Positions 54,399-63,624 of a stretch of DNA of 64,000 bases are shown here, piece after piece (position 1 is the stretch's first letter; every line of letters starts with the position of its first letter). The stretch is from Zhongshania marina (GTDB lineage Bacteria > Pseudomonadota > Gammaproteobacteria > Pseudomonadales > Spongiibacteraceae): positions 114,270 through 178,269 of the forward strand of contig NZ_PQGG01000010.1 of assembly GCF_002915595.1 (NCBI RefSeq). Direction: 5' to 3'. The notes below the pieces were generated by a model. It did not search any database, was not told where the DNA came from, and saw only the letters and a program-made list of their open reading frames with translations. The position numbers and the translations under genes are program-made.

Positions 54399-54415
54399 TG
54401 TTGTCAATGACAACA
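54399..54415. promoter_or_regulatory. Perfect inverted repeat TGTTGTCA-A-TGACAACA
   Basis: Two 8-bp arms with a single central base, lying 280 bp upstream of the cytochrome operon and 190 bp downstream of the subtilase stop. The same arms, in the opposite order and with a long loop, form the hairpin after the MarR gene at 46371. The 1-nt spacing suits a dimeric regulator site rather than a hairpin. Confidence 0.35.
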
Positions 54416-54546
54416 CCAATCTTGTGCACGGCCTTGTTAATTTTTGACAGCTGATCATCGCGACGCCACAGAAAATACGAACTCCCAAGACATACCTATA
54501 ATAGCGCATGACTCCAACACATCCCTCCTCGCACCAAAATCAAGGC

Positions 54547-54577
54547 AAAAAAAACGGCACCAAAAATGTGCCGTTTT
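54547..54577 (-). terminator. Intrinsic terminator of the subtilase gene
   Basis: On the minus strand AAAACGGCAC pairs perfectly with GTGCCGTTTT around a 7-nt loop and runs into eight T. It lies 31 bp after the peptidase stop. This is a textbook Rho-independent terminator. Confidence 0.92.
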
Positions 54578-54608
54578 GATAAAAACCGATATTAAATCAT
54601 GATTAATA

Positions 54609-56465
54609 TCAGGGATTTTCAGTATAAAGCACAAACTCACCACTGCCGCTATACGACTTAACCCGCCAGCGATATGTACCCGCACTTCCATTATACGTAA
54701 TCGTTTCATCGGCGCTCAGCGATTCGCCCGCCGCCACTACCGACCAGCTTTGGAAGAGGAAGCCGCCGAATTTTTCCAAATACAAATCGAAATCAACACC
54801 GTCTGGCCCTTCCAAGAAGCCACGGAACTGACCGCCGTTGCTGCTAAATCCTGCGCTGTTAGGCGTATATTGCTGAGCATTTGCGCCGCTCAAGGTGCCA
54901 CTGGTCTGCTCACACTCAGGGCAAGGACCACTGCCAGGCAAGGTGACCTTCACAGTTTTTACGCCCACTGTTTTCTGGCCCGCCGTATCTGTTACCGACA
55001 ACGCCACAGTATAAGTTCCCGAGCTATCAAACTCATGGCTCGGCGTCGCGCCGTTTGCAGTGCTGCCATCGTCAAAGTCCCATTGATAGCTTGCAATACC
55101 GTTGTCATCACGCGAATTAGATCCGTCGAAACTGCAAATCAAATCTGCGCAACTATAAGTAAATGAGGCACTAGGTGGAAAGTCACGAGGTGTACCGTCA
55201 TCGGACTCCGACACCTGCAACAATAAGTTTGGTGATCCGCTGCCAATACTGCTTAACTTGCCCGCCACCCCGTCACCAAGCAACTGTACCGCCACGCTAG
55301 CGGGACTCGCCGCAGGGTTTTGTCCCAAAATTAATGCCGCAGCGCCGGCAACATGTGGCGAGGCCATTGAGGTGCCGTTTAACACAGCGGTGTCGCTATT
55401 GCTTTGGTACCACGCCGAGGTAATTCCCGAACCCGGTGCAAAAATATCGACACAGACACCTTTGTTTGAATACGAGGCACGGCTGTCGCTGGACGTTGTC
55501 GCACCCACGGTAATCGCTTCCGCAACGCGGTTAGGCGAACCGGAGCAGGCGTCGATATTGTCATTACCCGCCGCCACCACAAAGGTAACACCTGCCGAAA
55601 TTGCCGCCCGAACAGCTTGGTCTAAGGCCGCACTCGCGCTGCCACCCAAACTTAAATTCGCGACGGCGGGCTTAATATGATTCCCCGCCAACCAATCTAT
55701 ACCGGCAATAACTGCAGAGTTACTACCGGAACCGCCACAGCCCAATACCCGAACCGGATGCACAGTTGCGGCTTTTGCTACACCCCATGTGCTGCCCGCC
55801 GCAGTGCCCGCTACGTGGGTACCGTGACCATTGCAGTCATCGACATTGGCAGGATCGACGCTGCCAAATAAAAACCCGCTAGACACAAAATTCCGGCCAC
55901 TACCAACTCGGCCGCTAAACTCTTGATGACTGGTACGCAATCCAGTATCGACGATATAAATATGCACGCCGCTGCCATCATTACCGTATTGATAGCTGCC
56001 ATCCAAAGGCAGGCTAGGCTGGTCAATTCTATCTAAACCCCAGGTCGCGCCGTTTTGCGTAGCGGCAATGGCGACCGTGCGGTCTTGTTCCACCAATGAC
56101 ACCAAGGGGTTTTGCGCCAATAGCGCCGCGGCCTCTGGAGTAAGCTCGGCGACAAAACCGCGCAGCACGTGTTCAAAACTACCCAGCAGAACACCACCAA
56201 CATTGCCGAGCAAATCGTTGATTACATCACCCAGTGGCAATAGCGACAGTAGTGGAATTTCTAATTTATTGAGCAAAACAATATATTGCCCTTCTATCGG
56301 CTCGCCGACGCTAAGGGCGTCAGACACCGAACTCTCTATAGCCGTCACTTGCAGGTCGTCGTTATCTATCGCTTCGGCAACGCCGCCACTTCCACCACCA
56401 CATGCTGACAATGTCGCCAACATCACACCACCGAGCAACATCCGCCCACGCATCGCTAACACCAT
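54609..56465 (-). CDS. Subtilisin-like (S8) serine protease lipoprotein with PKD and PPC domains
   Basis: A 618-residue secreted protease with a lipobox (TLSAC, Cys22), an I9-type propeptide (about 55-130, GQYIVLLNK to VSLVEQDRTV), and a catalytic domain of proteinase K type with Asp173 (YIVDTGLRTSH), His214 (NGHGTHVAG), oxyanion Asn301 (AAGNDN) and Ser366 (NGTSMASP). A PKD domain (about 430-515, SYQWDFDDGSTANG) and a C-terminal PPC-type domain (SGTYRWRVKSYSGSGEFVLY) follow. It would degrade proteins outside the cell for nutrient supply. ATG 56465 or 56453 may be the start. Confidence 0.93.
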   Translation of the reverse strand: MVLAMRGRMLLGGVMLATLSACGGGSGGVAEAIDNDDLQVTAIESSVSDALSVGEPIEGQYIVLLNKLEIPLLSLLPLGDVINDLLGNVGGVLLGSFEHVLRGFVAELTPEAAALLAQNPLVSLVEQDRTVAIAATQNGATWGLDRIDQPSLPLDGSYQYGNDGSGVHIYIVDTGLRTSHQEFSGRVGSGRNFVSSGFLFGSVDPANVDDCNGHGTHVAGTAAGSTWGVAKAATVHPVRVLGCGGSGSNSAVIAGIDWLAGNHIKPAVANLSLGGSASAALDQAVRAAISAGVTFVVAAGNDNIDACSGSPNRVAEAITVGATTSSDSRASYSNKGVCVDIFAPGSGITSAWYQSNSDTAVLNGTSMASPHVAGAAALILGQNPAASPASVAVQLLGDGVAGKLSSIGSGSPNLLLQVSESDDGTPRDFPPSASFTYSCADLICSFDGSNSRDDNGIASYQWDFDDGSTANGATPSHEFDSSGTYTVALSVTDTAGQKTVGVKTVKVTLPGSGPCPECEQTSGTLSGANAQQYTPNSAGFSSNGGQFRGFLEGPDGVDFDLYLEKFGGFLFQSWSVVAAGESLSADETITYNGSAGTYRWRVKSYSGSGEFVLYTENP

Positions 56466-56637
56466 ACCGTCGCCACCTTTTAATAATGTCGTTATTTTAT
56501 TTTCGATTTTTAATTTCTGCCGAAAAGGCAGTCAGCCGCTATTAAAGCCCATCGCCGCAAAGCCCCAACATAAGGGAAAATGCGCAAGTAGATAGTCATC
56601 AAAACCTACCAACCATTTCTCTGATTTTATGTTTTAG

Positions 56638-57651
56638 CTACCAGCGAGCGTAGTGATCCTCGGCAAAACCCCAACACTTCTCGATAGCAATTCGCTCATC
56701 ATCTAGGCGTATCTCACCCTCAAACACGCCGAAGTGCTGGGTAAAATTAGAGGCTATAAGCAGCGCGTTAATTTTCTCTTTGCGCTGCCCCATAGGCGTA
56801 AATTGCAGATCAACAATACCGTCGGCAGACTGCATACGCCACGGACTATCGGGCTGATAGCGCTCAAACTGAAAATTCACCATATCGACTTTTATCAGCC
56901 GACCGTCCAGCCACAGTGCATTCTCAGTAAAACCGGTTTCATTCACACCGGCGGCGAGATTCATCCCCAATCGTCGGCCATCTACCAAGGTGGCCGACAT
57001 ACTTCCCCAGTTCCAAAAGGTTTCGCCGCGCATATAGCCCGCCGTCCAGTCGACGGAGGCCAGCGCCTTGATCCCGCGCAAGTCATAACTTTTACCAGCC
57101 CATGCGACACTGCCCTCACAGAACATGGCTGCGGTTTTACGGGTGTACACCCAGCCCTGATATCCGGCACGGCTGCACATTGCCAGCGGCGCCGCACTGG
57201 ACTCGTCAATATCTGCGCTAATCTGCACGCCGGATTGCAGCGACACCCTAAGCTGCCGCCGCCCGCTTTTTACCTCAATTGAAATGGTATTCTTGCCGCT
57301 GCAAAAATACGCCGAGCCATCTTCTGGCCGCAGGTCTATTTCGGTATGACGAGCTAAGGGCTGTAGAAAACTGTACTCATCAAAGGCCTTTGTGTGCGGA
57401 TCATATAAATAGACGAAGGCATTACTCACCAACTTCAAGTCGACAATCGCGACACCCACAATGAGTTGCGGGCTTACCAAGGCAAGGAATTGAAATTGAT
57501 TAAATTTGAAACGCTTAGCAAGACCGCCCAATTTGCGATCCATTGGCGAGCGCAATTCGTAATCCAAATGATTAATATGCGTCACGCCATGCTCAAACAC
57601 ACCAAACGTCGGCTGGCCATCTGGGCCAATTAAGGTCGCCTTGCGATCCAT
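56638..57651 (-). CDS. DUF2804-domain protein
   Basis: The 337 residues have family landmarks LDYELRSPMDRKLGGLAKRF, FNWGSMSATLVDGRRLGMNL-like segments (read here as WNWGSMSATL and VDGRRLGMNLAAGVNE) and a C-terminal DDERIAIEKCWGFAEDHYARW. There is no signal peptide. DUF2804 is a beta-rich family related to lipocalin-like/hydroxyneurosporene-synthase-like folds; its function is unknown. It is the last chromosomal-type gene before the AT-rich recombinase region. Confidence 0.85.
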   Translation of the reverse strand: MDRKATLIGPDGQPTFGVFEHGVTHINHLDYELRSPMDRKLGGLAKRFKFNQFQFLALVSPQLIVGVAIVDLKLVSNAFVYLYDPHTKAFDEYSFLQPLARHTEIDLRPEDGSAYFCSGKNTISIEVKSGRRQLRVSLQSGVQISADIDESSAAPLAMCSRAGYQGWVYTRKTAAMFCEGSVAWAGKSYDLRGIKALASVDWTAGYMRGETFWNWGSMSATLVDGRRLGMNLAAGVNETGFTENALWLDGRLIKVDMVNFQFERYQPDSPWRMQSADGIVDLQFTPMGQRKEKINALLIASNFTQHFGVFEGEIRLDDERIAIEKCWGFAEDHYARW

Positions 57652-57852
57652 TCCACTACTCTCATCATCGCGACCTTCGCGTACTATTTATTATTCTGCT
57701 GCCACCAACACGATGGTACACAAGTGTTTCCTGTGACATAAAAGCTTACCATATATTGACCGCAACTCCACACTATACTACTTTCCATAAATACAGTTGC
57801 GCGATTCAGGGAATATCAGAGCAACTGGCCTATACATGATGGAAATAAACGG

Positions 57853-58986
57853 ATGAAATTAATCTTTACCTCAGATGAATTTAAAGTCGGAAATTATTCA
57901 TATAATGGCTTCCCTATATTGCTTCACGAAAATATGACCACTTTCAGAGAGGGCTTAGATTTTTTACTCTACCACTGCATACAGCGGGGGCGAGTTGCTA
58001 GTAAAAACTCATGGATAACATATGGGCGTGATTTTTACGATTTCTTTGCTTTCATCGACGCAAATAACCTAGATTGGCGCGCGGTGAACACCAGGGGTGA
58101 TGGTCACATAATTGCTGTGTACAGAGATGCATCACTTACCAAATTTAATTTAGCTGAATCTACTGTAAATAGACGACTCAGACTCATTATCAAGTTTTAC
58201 CAATACGCCGCCCACCAAGGATGGGTATCTGAACTTCCTTATTCAGTGGAAACAATTACAGTAAGGCAGCCAAAATCATTCTTAGCACATACTGATAGAT
58301 CTGGCGGCAACCGATCTACAGCCGACGTTCTTTTAAAGACGAGAAAAACCACAATAAAGGTGCTCAGCTCCAGCCAAGTTGAAATGCTTTTAATGGCGAT
58401 TAAAGACTCCAGATTCAAGCTGATGATAAGATTAGGACTGGCCACAGGCTTACGCAAAGAAGAACTTCTGACGTTTCCTAAAAGCTATGTTATTGACCCT
58501 AGAAGATATCCTGTAAATGGGTTTTATATTGTAACAATCTCCCCAAAAGAAATGTCAACTAAAGGAAGTCACGAGCGCTCCATTCATGTTCCAAAATCAC
58601 TTATGGAAGATCTGTGGCAGTACATCATACATGAACGTCCTATTTTATCCGCGCTAAGAGAGGATCAATACAATGAGCTCTTCCTTAACGAGAATGGTAA
58701 ACCTTACAGCACTAAATCCAATACCCTCAATGCCAGACTAAACAAGCTAGGATTGCCCTTTGATATTTTTCCGCATATTTTAAGGCATACCTATGCAACG
58801 CACACCCTTTATGCTTTGCAACGCCAGCCCAACCTTAGCTTCAATCCCTTGATGTATGTCAGAGATAGATTGGGTCACTCGAGCATCACAACCACCGAAC
58901 GTTATTTGCACTTCATCGACGACATAGCTGACATTGTTCTCAATGAGTACCAGCGTGAAATCGACACAATGCTAATTGCGGTGTAA
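57853..58986 (+). CDS. Tyrosine recombinase, first of a trio
   Basis: A 377-residue phage-integrase-family recombinase with a complete catalytic set: Arg201 (ATGLRKEEL), Lys237 (STKGSHERSI), His308-x2-Arg311 (HILRHTYATH), His342 (LGHSSITTTERY) and nucleophile Tyr351. The N-terminal SAM-like domain covers about 30-120. The codon use and AT-richness differ visibly from the chromosomal genes to its left. It is followed after 3 bp by the ATG of the second recombinase frame. Three tyrosine recombinases in a row are the hallmark of RIT- or GInt-type mobile elements. Confidence 0.93.
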   Translation: MKLIFTSDEFKVGNYSYNGFPILLHENMTTFREGLDFLLYHCIQRGRVASKNSWITYGRDFYDFFAFIDANNLDWRAVNTRGDGHIIAVYRDASLTKFNLAESTVNRRLRLIIKFYQYAAHQGWVSELPYSVETITVRQPKSFLAHTDRSGGNRSTADVLLKTRKTTIKVLSSSQVEMLLMAIKDSRFKLMIRLGLATGLRKEELLTFPKSYVIDPRRYPVNGFYIVTISPKEMSTKGSHERSIHVPKSLMEDLWQYIIHERPILSALREDQYNELFLNENGKPYSTKSNTLNARLNKLGLPFDIFPHILRHTYATHTLYALQRQPNLSFNPLMYVRDRLGHSSITTTERYLHFIDDIADIVLNEYQREIDTMLIAV

Positions 58987-59008
58987 GTAATGAATAAAAA
59001 AGAAAGAG

Positions 59009-59018
59009 AAAAAAAAAA
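59009..59018 (+). other. A10 tract with frame change at start of second recombinase
   Basis: Ten consecutive A lie 19 bp downstream of ATG 58990. Frame 1 from this ATG stops at 59025. The long recombinase frame runs open across the tract. A loss of one A, by polymerase slippage or in the true sequence, would give a continuous 58990-60664 gene. Confidence 0.6.
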
Positions 59019-59062
59019 TAAATAGCCTAAAAAAACACAGAAAAACAGGAAAAAACTTTAAG

Positions 59063-60664
59063 GTGGACTCTTCTTTTTTAGAAAACCGAAGCAATACCAC
59101 AAATAAAAACCCAGTTAAAAAAAGTAATTTAAACATCGTTTTACCAAAAAATAGTGCCACCTCGATAAGAAACCTACCCTTTGAAAATTTCCTAGGGCTA
59201 GGTCTAAACACAATAATATTCGGCTTGCACGGAGTCTTTCAAAAAGCAGTATCCGACTCTGTCAACAGTGGGCAAAAGACATTGTCAATTAGATCGATAG
59301 TGTCATATTACTCGACAACCACTGATTTATGGATAAATTTTTTACAGACGCTATCTGAAATTTTCAATCGCGAGATTATATGGGCGGATATCAACAGAGA
59401 TATCACCGAGAATTTTATAACTTTTTTAGGGCAAACTGATCTCGGGTATGTCACGAGAAGGAACCGATACTCGGCAATGAAATCCGTTTTAATGATGTGC
59501 TACAATAATGGGTTCTTACCTCATATCGAGAATCCAAAAGAACTATTTCCCGACAACCCGTACCCGAATTCCAACAAGCGGCAACGAGGTAAGCGCCCCT
59601 TTTCCAAACCGGAATACAGGCGACTTAACACTGCTATTCGCAAAGAAATTTGTCACATCCTAGAAGGCAACAGCGCTTTGAATTCTTATGAGACATCAGT
59701 TTGCCTATTAGCAATAGCCATAAGAACAGGATCCAACCCTACTCCACTTTTAGAATTGCCTGCGGACTGCCTCGTACCACACCCGCTTAAAGAAGACCGA
59801 ATGATTCTGGTTACTTTTAAGCGCAGAGGCGCCAATACACATCTAACTTCACTCAAAAAAACCGAAGAACTTGTTCTCATGAAACCAATACAATTTGATG
59901 TGATGGAAATTATCCAATTAATTATTAGCCGAAATAGAGATGTTCGCCAGAAATATTCTGACCCAAATTTGCTATTTGTATTTGAATCAAGCGTTAGTTA
60001 TAACAATGCCCCTTCTGCACTTTGTAGCGTAATGCTCAATCGAATGTATAAAAAATTAGTTGAGAGAAACAGCTTCTTAGTTGACGATGACGGTAACCCG
60101 TTAACAGTCAATATATCACGCATAAGGAAAACCTTCGCAAACCGAATCTATGAACTATCTGGCGGCGACCCATTAGTTGCAGCCAAATACGGCCACCATT
60201 CAGTACGAACTGCAAACAAACATTACTGGGAGCCTCCAGCAGATGCTGAGAGGAACTTTCGAATGATGGGCGAAATCCGCGTTAAAGATATACTTGAAAG
60301 CAACGAAAAAAGACAAGAAAGCCCTACACCAATCGCACTGTGCGCAGACACTACGAATGGCCACCTAGCACCCCAAAACGGGAATCACTGCACCGAAATA
60401 TTAGCATGCTTTCGATGCAAAAGCTTTGTCGTGACAAAAGACGACCTGCACAAACTATTTAGCTTTTACTGGGCAATAATAGAAGATCGAAATATCACAA
60501 ACGCGAAGAGCTGGAAGCGACACTTTCGCCATATCCGGGAAATTATCGACAATGACATTGCGCAACAATTTAATGCTAAGGAAATCTCTCGCATAAAGAA
60601 AAACGCAAAATTAAAGAGGCACCCTTATTGGAAGGATTTAACCATGCTTAGGATGGGTAAATAA
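59063..60664 (+). CDS. Tyrosine recombinase, second of the trio (5' end disturbed at an A-tract)
   Basis: From GTG 59063 it is 533 residues. The catalytic set is Arg221 (AIRTGSNPTP), Lys253 (VTFKRRGA), Arg355 (SRIRKTFAN), His378 (KYGHHS) and Tyr388 (NKHYWEP). The first box-II His is Ser352. A C-terminal zinc-like cluster (CADT ... GNHCTEILACFRCKS) is extra. The frame is open upstream to 58994 but has no start. ATG 58990, 3 bp after the first gene's stop, is in another frame that meets it at a run of ten A (59009-59018). Removing one A joins them, so the real protein probably starts at 58990 with about 24 more residues. Confidence 0.88.
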   Translation: MDSSFLENRSNTTNKNPVKKSNLNIVLPKNSATSIRNLPFENFLGLGLNTIIFGLHGVFQKAVSDSVNSGQKTLSIRSIVSYYSTTTDLWINFLQTLSEIFNREIIWADINRDITENFITFLGQTDLGYVTRRNRYSAMKSVLMMCYNNGFLPHIENPKELFPDNPYPNSNKRQRGKRPFSKPEYRRLNTAIRKEICHILEGNSALNSYETSVCLLAIAIRTGSNPTPLLELPADCLVPHPLKEDRMILVTFKRRGANTHLTSLKKTEELVLMKPIQFDVMEIIQLIISRNRDVRQKYSDPNLLFVFESSVSYNNAPSALCSVMLNRMYKKLVERNSFLVDDDGNPLTVNISRIRKTFANRIYELSGGDPLVAAKYGHHSVRTANKHYWEPPADAERNFRMMGEIRVKDILESNEKRQESPTPIALCADTTNGHLAPQNGNHCTEILACFRCKSFVVTKDDLHKLFSFYWAIIEDRNITNAKSWKRHFRHIREIIDNDIAQQFNAKEISRIKKNAKLKRHPYWKDLTMLRMGK

Positions 60665-61510
60665 TGCAATACAAATTCGGTGACGTAATATCTAAGGCAG
60701 CAGCTGACTCAAGCAACCTGAGACTATCTCAAGCAATCAATGACGGTACGCCTTACACCGGAATTGTAACCTTGCAAAAGACTATAAATGGGACCTATAT
60801 AGTTCTGTCGGATTATCATGATATGGAATGGACTTTACCTGAGAGCTGGTTTCCAAAGTCTTCCAAACCATACCGAAGACAGCTTAATTTTAATAAGGTA
60901 CCAGAATGCTATGTGGACGTAGCTAAACACTGTGCAAAAATTGATATACAATCTGGCCACCGAGGCAGCACTATTGTTGTTAAATATAAAACTTTACAAG
61001 TCCTTCTAAATTATCTTGCGTCTCAAAATATTCGCAACACTTCCAACATCACCCCCTTAGTAACTATCCAGTATGTAAATCATTTAAAAACTAGAAATTC
61101 ATACAAGGGAAAGCGATTAAGCGCTCAAATGATCACTATGTATCTTAGAGCTGTTGAATACTTACATCAATGTATGACTAAGACTGAACAAAGTTTTCCG
61201 CATCCATGGCCCGATTCTAGTGCCTATATCTTGGCGGGAGTACGTAAACACAGAATAGGCAAGCCCAAAACTTTATTGATACCTGACGAAGTTTTTTCTC
61301 GTGTTTTCAAGTTTGCAAATAGCTACCTTGAACGTTCAACCAAATTACTTAAGCTGCAAGATATCGATACAGCTATAAAAAAGGACTATTCGCACCTTTC
61401 CAATGAACCAATTTGGCAAAGGAGAACGGCTACCCTCAAAAGGCAAGGTTACGATAGCGTATCGTCCTTTTATACAGATATTCTATTACTTGAATCCGCA
61501 TGCTGGTGGA

Positions 61511-61518
61511 TTATTTTG
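61511..61518 (+). repeat. Predicted 8-bp target site (left copy) of the IS66 insertion
   Basis: TTATTTTG directly precedes the left terminal repeat. IS66 elements usually duplicate 8 bp. The second copy would start at the first base after the window, so it cannot be seen. Confidence 0.5.
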
Positions 61519-61541
61519 GTAAGCGCTCAACAAACCCCGCC
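61519..61541 (+). repeat. IS66 left inverted repeat
   Basis: It starts GTAAGCGCTCAA, then C, then AAACCCC. It differs from the right end at three of 23 positions. Confidence 0.9.
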
Positions 61542-61695
61542 CAATTAATTATTTGCAAACTCAGATAATGCACCTATAGTTTTCTACAGGCTCTGGATGA
61601 GTCTACAGCATGGAAGGTAATCTCAAGGATGAGGGGCAGCAAGGGATTGGATGGCGTTGCCAAGAAGGCGACTGCCTTCCTGCTACTTTTCTGTA

Positions 61696-63243
61696 TTAGG
61701 CGTTTGCCCACGGCAACAATGCCTGTAATTCTTCGGTTGTTGTCATACTTGGTAATTGATTAAAGACTTTGCACAAATACACGTAAGGCTCAAGGCCATT
61801 GGCTTTTGCCGTTTCGATTAAACTATAAATAGCGGCGCTGGTATGAGCACCTCTAGGCGTTGCGCTAAACAGCCAGTTCTTGCGACCTATAACAAAAGGC
61901 CGGATGGCATTCTCGGCAAGGTTGTTATCAATATTCACGTCACCATCTTCCGTGTATCGAATCAACTTTTCCCAATTTTTATTGAGATAACCCAGTGCGG
62001 TACCCAGCAGGCCTTTGGGCAAGGTACTGTGTAAAGTTTTGTCCAACCACTCCCTAAGGGCATTGAGGATCGGAACGCTTTTGTCTTGTCGCAGCTGGTG
62101 ACGGGCTTCGCTGCTCGCGTCCTTCGCCTGCTTTTCGATAGCATACAGCTTGGCAATATAGTTAATGGCCACATCGGCCTTGCCGGTGCGGGTAGTCTTT
62201 TTGTCTTTGGAGATAGCCGCCTTTTGGGCATCAATGAATTTACGGCGTGCGTGTGCCCAGCACCCCACATGGCTAATATCTTCTTGGCGGCCGACGGCAT
62301 GGTAGCCTGCATAGTCATCGGTTTGCAGATAACCACTAAAACCCGTGAGTAAGTTCTTCGCCACGCTGCCAGCGCGACTCGGCGCATAGTCATACAACAC
62401 GATGGGGTGATCTGGGGCGCCACTACGCCTGACCCACATATACGATTGGCTACTCGCGGGCCTGTCCGGTTCGTTTAATACCTGAAGCGGCGTTTCGTCG
62501 CACTGGATGATTTTGCCTCGGCGAAGCTCGTGATCAAGCTGGGTGATGAGTGGCGCGATCAATTCGCCGCTGCGCATCATCCAATTCGCGAGGGTGTTGC
62601 GGGGGATATCAATTTCCATCCGTTTGAAGATGGCTTCTTGGCGGTGCAGCGGCAGCGCATCTTGGTATTTCGCGGTAGCGATATACGCCAGTAGGCCTGG
62701 GCTCGCATTGCTCTTTGGAATGGGCTGTGCGGGTAATGCGGCGGTACATACTGTCGACTCACACGCTTTGCAGGCGTATTTCAGTCGGGCGTGTACTAAG
62801 ACTTGGACGGTTGCGGGAATGATATCCAACTGCTCGCTGGTGTCTTCGCCAATATGCGTTAGCGCACAACCGCAGTCACAGACTTTCTCTACATCAGACA
62901 GGTCATGTTCGATACGGACGCGAGGCAAGTCAGCAGGCAACGATTTACGACCACGAGATTTGCGACGCTCGTATTGGATCGTTTCGGTTTCGGCGTCATC
63001 CGTGTTTTCGCTAAGGTCGTCTTCAGAAGCAGGCTCAGCCGCTTCGGCTTCATTAAACAGCTCGGCCTGTTCGTCCGACTTCTCGCTACTGGCCGCAAAG
63101 CGTTTATGCCTGAGTAAACGCACTTGCTCTTCGAGTAACGAGATGCGTTTATCCTTCTCATTGAGGCGAAGTTCTTTCTCAAACAGCAAAGCTTTGAGTG
63201 CAGAAATATCATCGGGAAGTGTGTTGGTGGGAGGCGGTGTCAT
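61696..63243 (-). CDS. tnpC: IS66 transposase TnpC (DDE type)
   Basis: The 515-residue protein begins with a leucine-zipper-like coiled coil (ALLFEKELRLNEKDKRISLL), then a zinc-finger region (CDCGCALTHIGE ... YACKACESTVC). A DDE catalytic domain follows: Asp in IIQCDETPLQVL, Asp in YLQTDDYAGYHA and Glu in NNLAENAIRPFVIG. The C-terminal IS66 tail ends TTEELQALLPWANA. Length and layout are those of full-length TnpC, which carries out cut-and-join at the element's ends. Confidence 0.96.
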   Translation of the reverse strand: MTPPPTNTLPDDISALKALLFEKELRLNEKDKRISLLEEQVRLLRHKRFAASSEKSDEQAELFNEAEAAEPASEDDLSENTDDAETETIQYERRKSRGRKSLPADLPRVRIEHDLSDVEKVCDCGCALTHIGEDTSEQLDIIPATVQVLVHARLKYACKACESTVCTAALPAQPIPKSNASPGLLAYIATAKYQDALPLHRQEAIFKRMEIDIPRNTLANWMMRSGELIAPLITQLDHELRRGKIIQCDETPLQVLNEPDRPASSQSYMWVRRSGAPDHPIVLYDYAPSRAGSVAKNLLTGFSGYLQTDDYAGYHAVGRQEDISHVGCWAHARRKFIDAQKAAISKDKKTTRTGKADVAINYIAKLYAIEKQAKDASSEARHQLRQDKSVPILNALREWLDKTLHSTLPKGLLGTALGYLNKNWEKLIRYTEDGDVNIDNNLAENAIRPFVIGRKNWLFSATPRGAHTSAAIYSLIETAKANGLEPYVYLCKVFNQLPSMTTTEELQALLPWANA

Positions 63244-63267
63244 GCTGTGTATTATATCAAAAGTGAG

Positions 63268-63624
63268 TCAGCTAACCGAATCAAAATACAAGGTTTCATG
63301 CGGTTTATTGCGCCAAATATCCAAGCCATCAAGCAAAAAGTTTAAGTCGCGACCATCGCGTAATTCATAGCCGGATTCGCATTGGCGAGGCCATTTAAAG
63401 CGCTGCTTTTCTAGGCGCTTATACCAGACCACAAAACCGTTTCGCTCCCAATACAGAAGTTTGATTTTATCCCGGCCACGATTACAAAATACAAATAGCA
63501 CCTCCATCATCGGCGAGAGCGCCAGCTCGGTTTCAACCAGCGCGGCCAATCCGTTGATGGACTTGCGCATATCCACCGGAGCCATGTACAAATAGACCTC
63601 AACATGGGAGGTCGGCCGCAGCAT
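63268..63624 (-). CDS. tnpB: IS66 accessory protein TnpB
   Basis: A 118-residue Orf2-family protein: VYLYMAPVDMRKSINGLAAL, then LFVFCNRGRDKIKLLYWERN and GFVVWYKRLEKQRFKW. This is required with TnpA and TnpC for IS66 transposition. It overlaps tnpA by 1 bp, consistent with coupled translation. It is unrelated to the Cas12-ancestor TnpB of IS605. Confidence 0.95.
   Translation of the reverse strand: MLRPTSHVEVYLYMAPVDMRKSINGLAALVETELALSPMMEVLFVFCNRGRDKIKLLYWERNGFVVWYKRLEKQRFKWPRQCESGYELRDGRDLNFLLDGLDIWRNKPHETLYFDSVS

Larger units (their letters stand above)
54150..54608. other. Intergenic region upstream of the cytochrome operon
   Basis: No gene is visible. It holds the subtilase terminator (54547-54577), a 17-bp inverted repeat TGTTGTCA-A-TGACAACA (54399-54415), and a smaller inverted repeat AGGTTA-N8-TAACCT (54224-54243) about 110 bp before the cytochrome c4 ATG, which could be an operator. 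A convincing promoter was not identified. Confidence 0.5.
60664..61548 (+). pseudogene. Third recombinase-trio gene, truncated by IS66 insertion
   Basis: Its ATG overlaps the stop of the second recombinase by 1 bp (TAATG), so translation is coupled. The first 285 residues are native, with an N-terminal region and a SAM-like core-binding part (TPLVTIQYVNHLKTRN, SAQMITMYLRAVEYLHQCMT). At codon 286 (base 61519) the sequence enters the IS terminal repeat, which adds nine foreign residues (VSAQQTPPN) and a stop. The catalytic half, if present, must lie beyond the window's right edge. In GInt-like trios the third protein is the largest. Confidence 0.82.

Noticed and set aside
57652..57852. Searched for an attachment site or tRNA at the left edge of the recombinase region
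   Set aside because: No tRNA 3' end and no obvious repeat was found; the element's left boundary cannot be set without the right end.
62543..63370. 275-codon plus-strand frame within the IS66 tnpC/tnpB region
   Set aside because: Antisense to intact transposase genes; a known artefact of IS66 composition.
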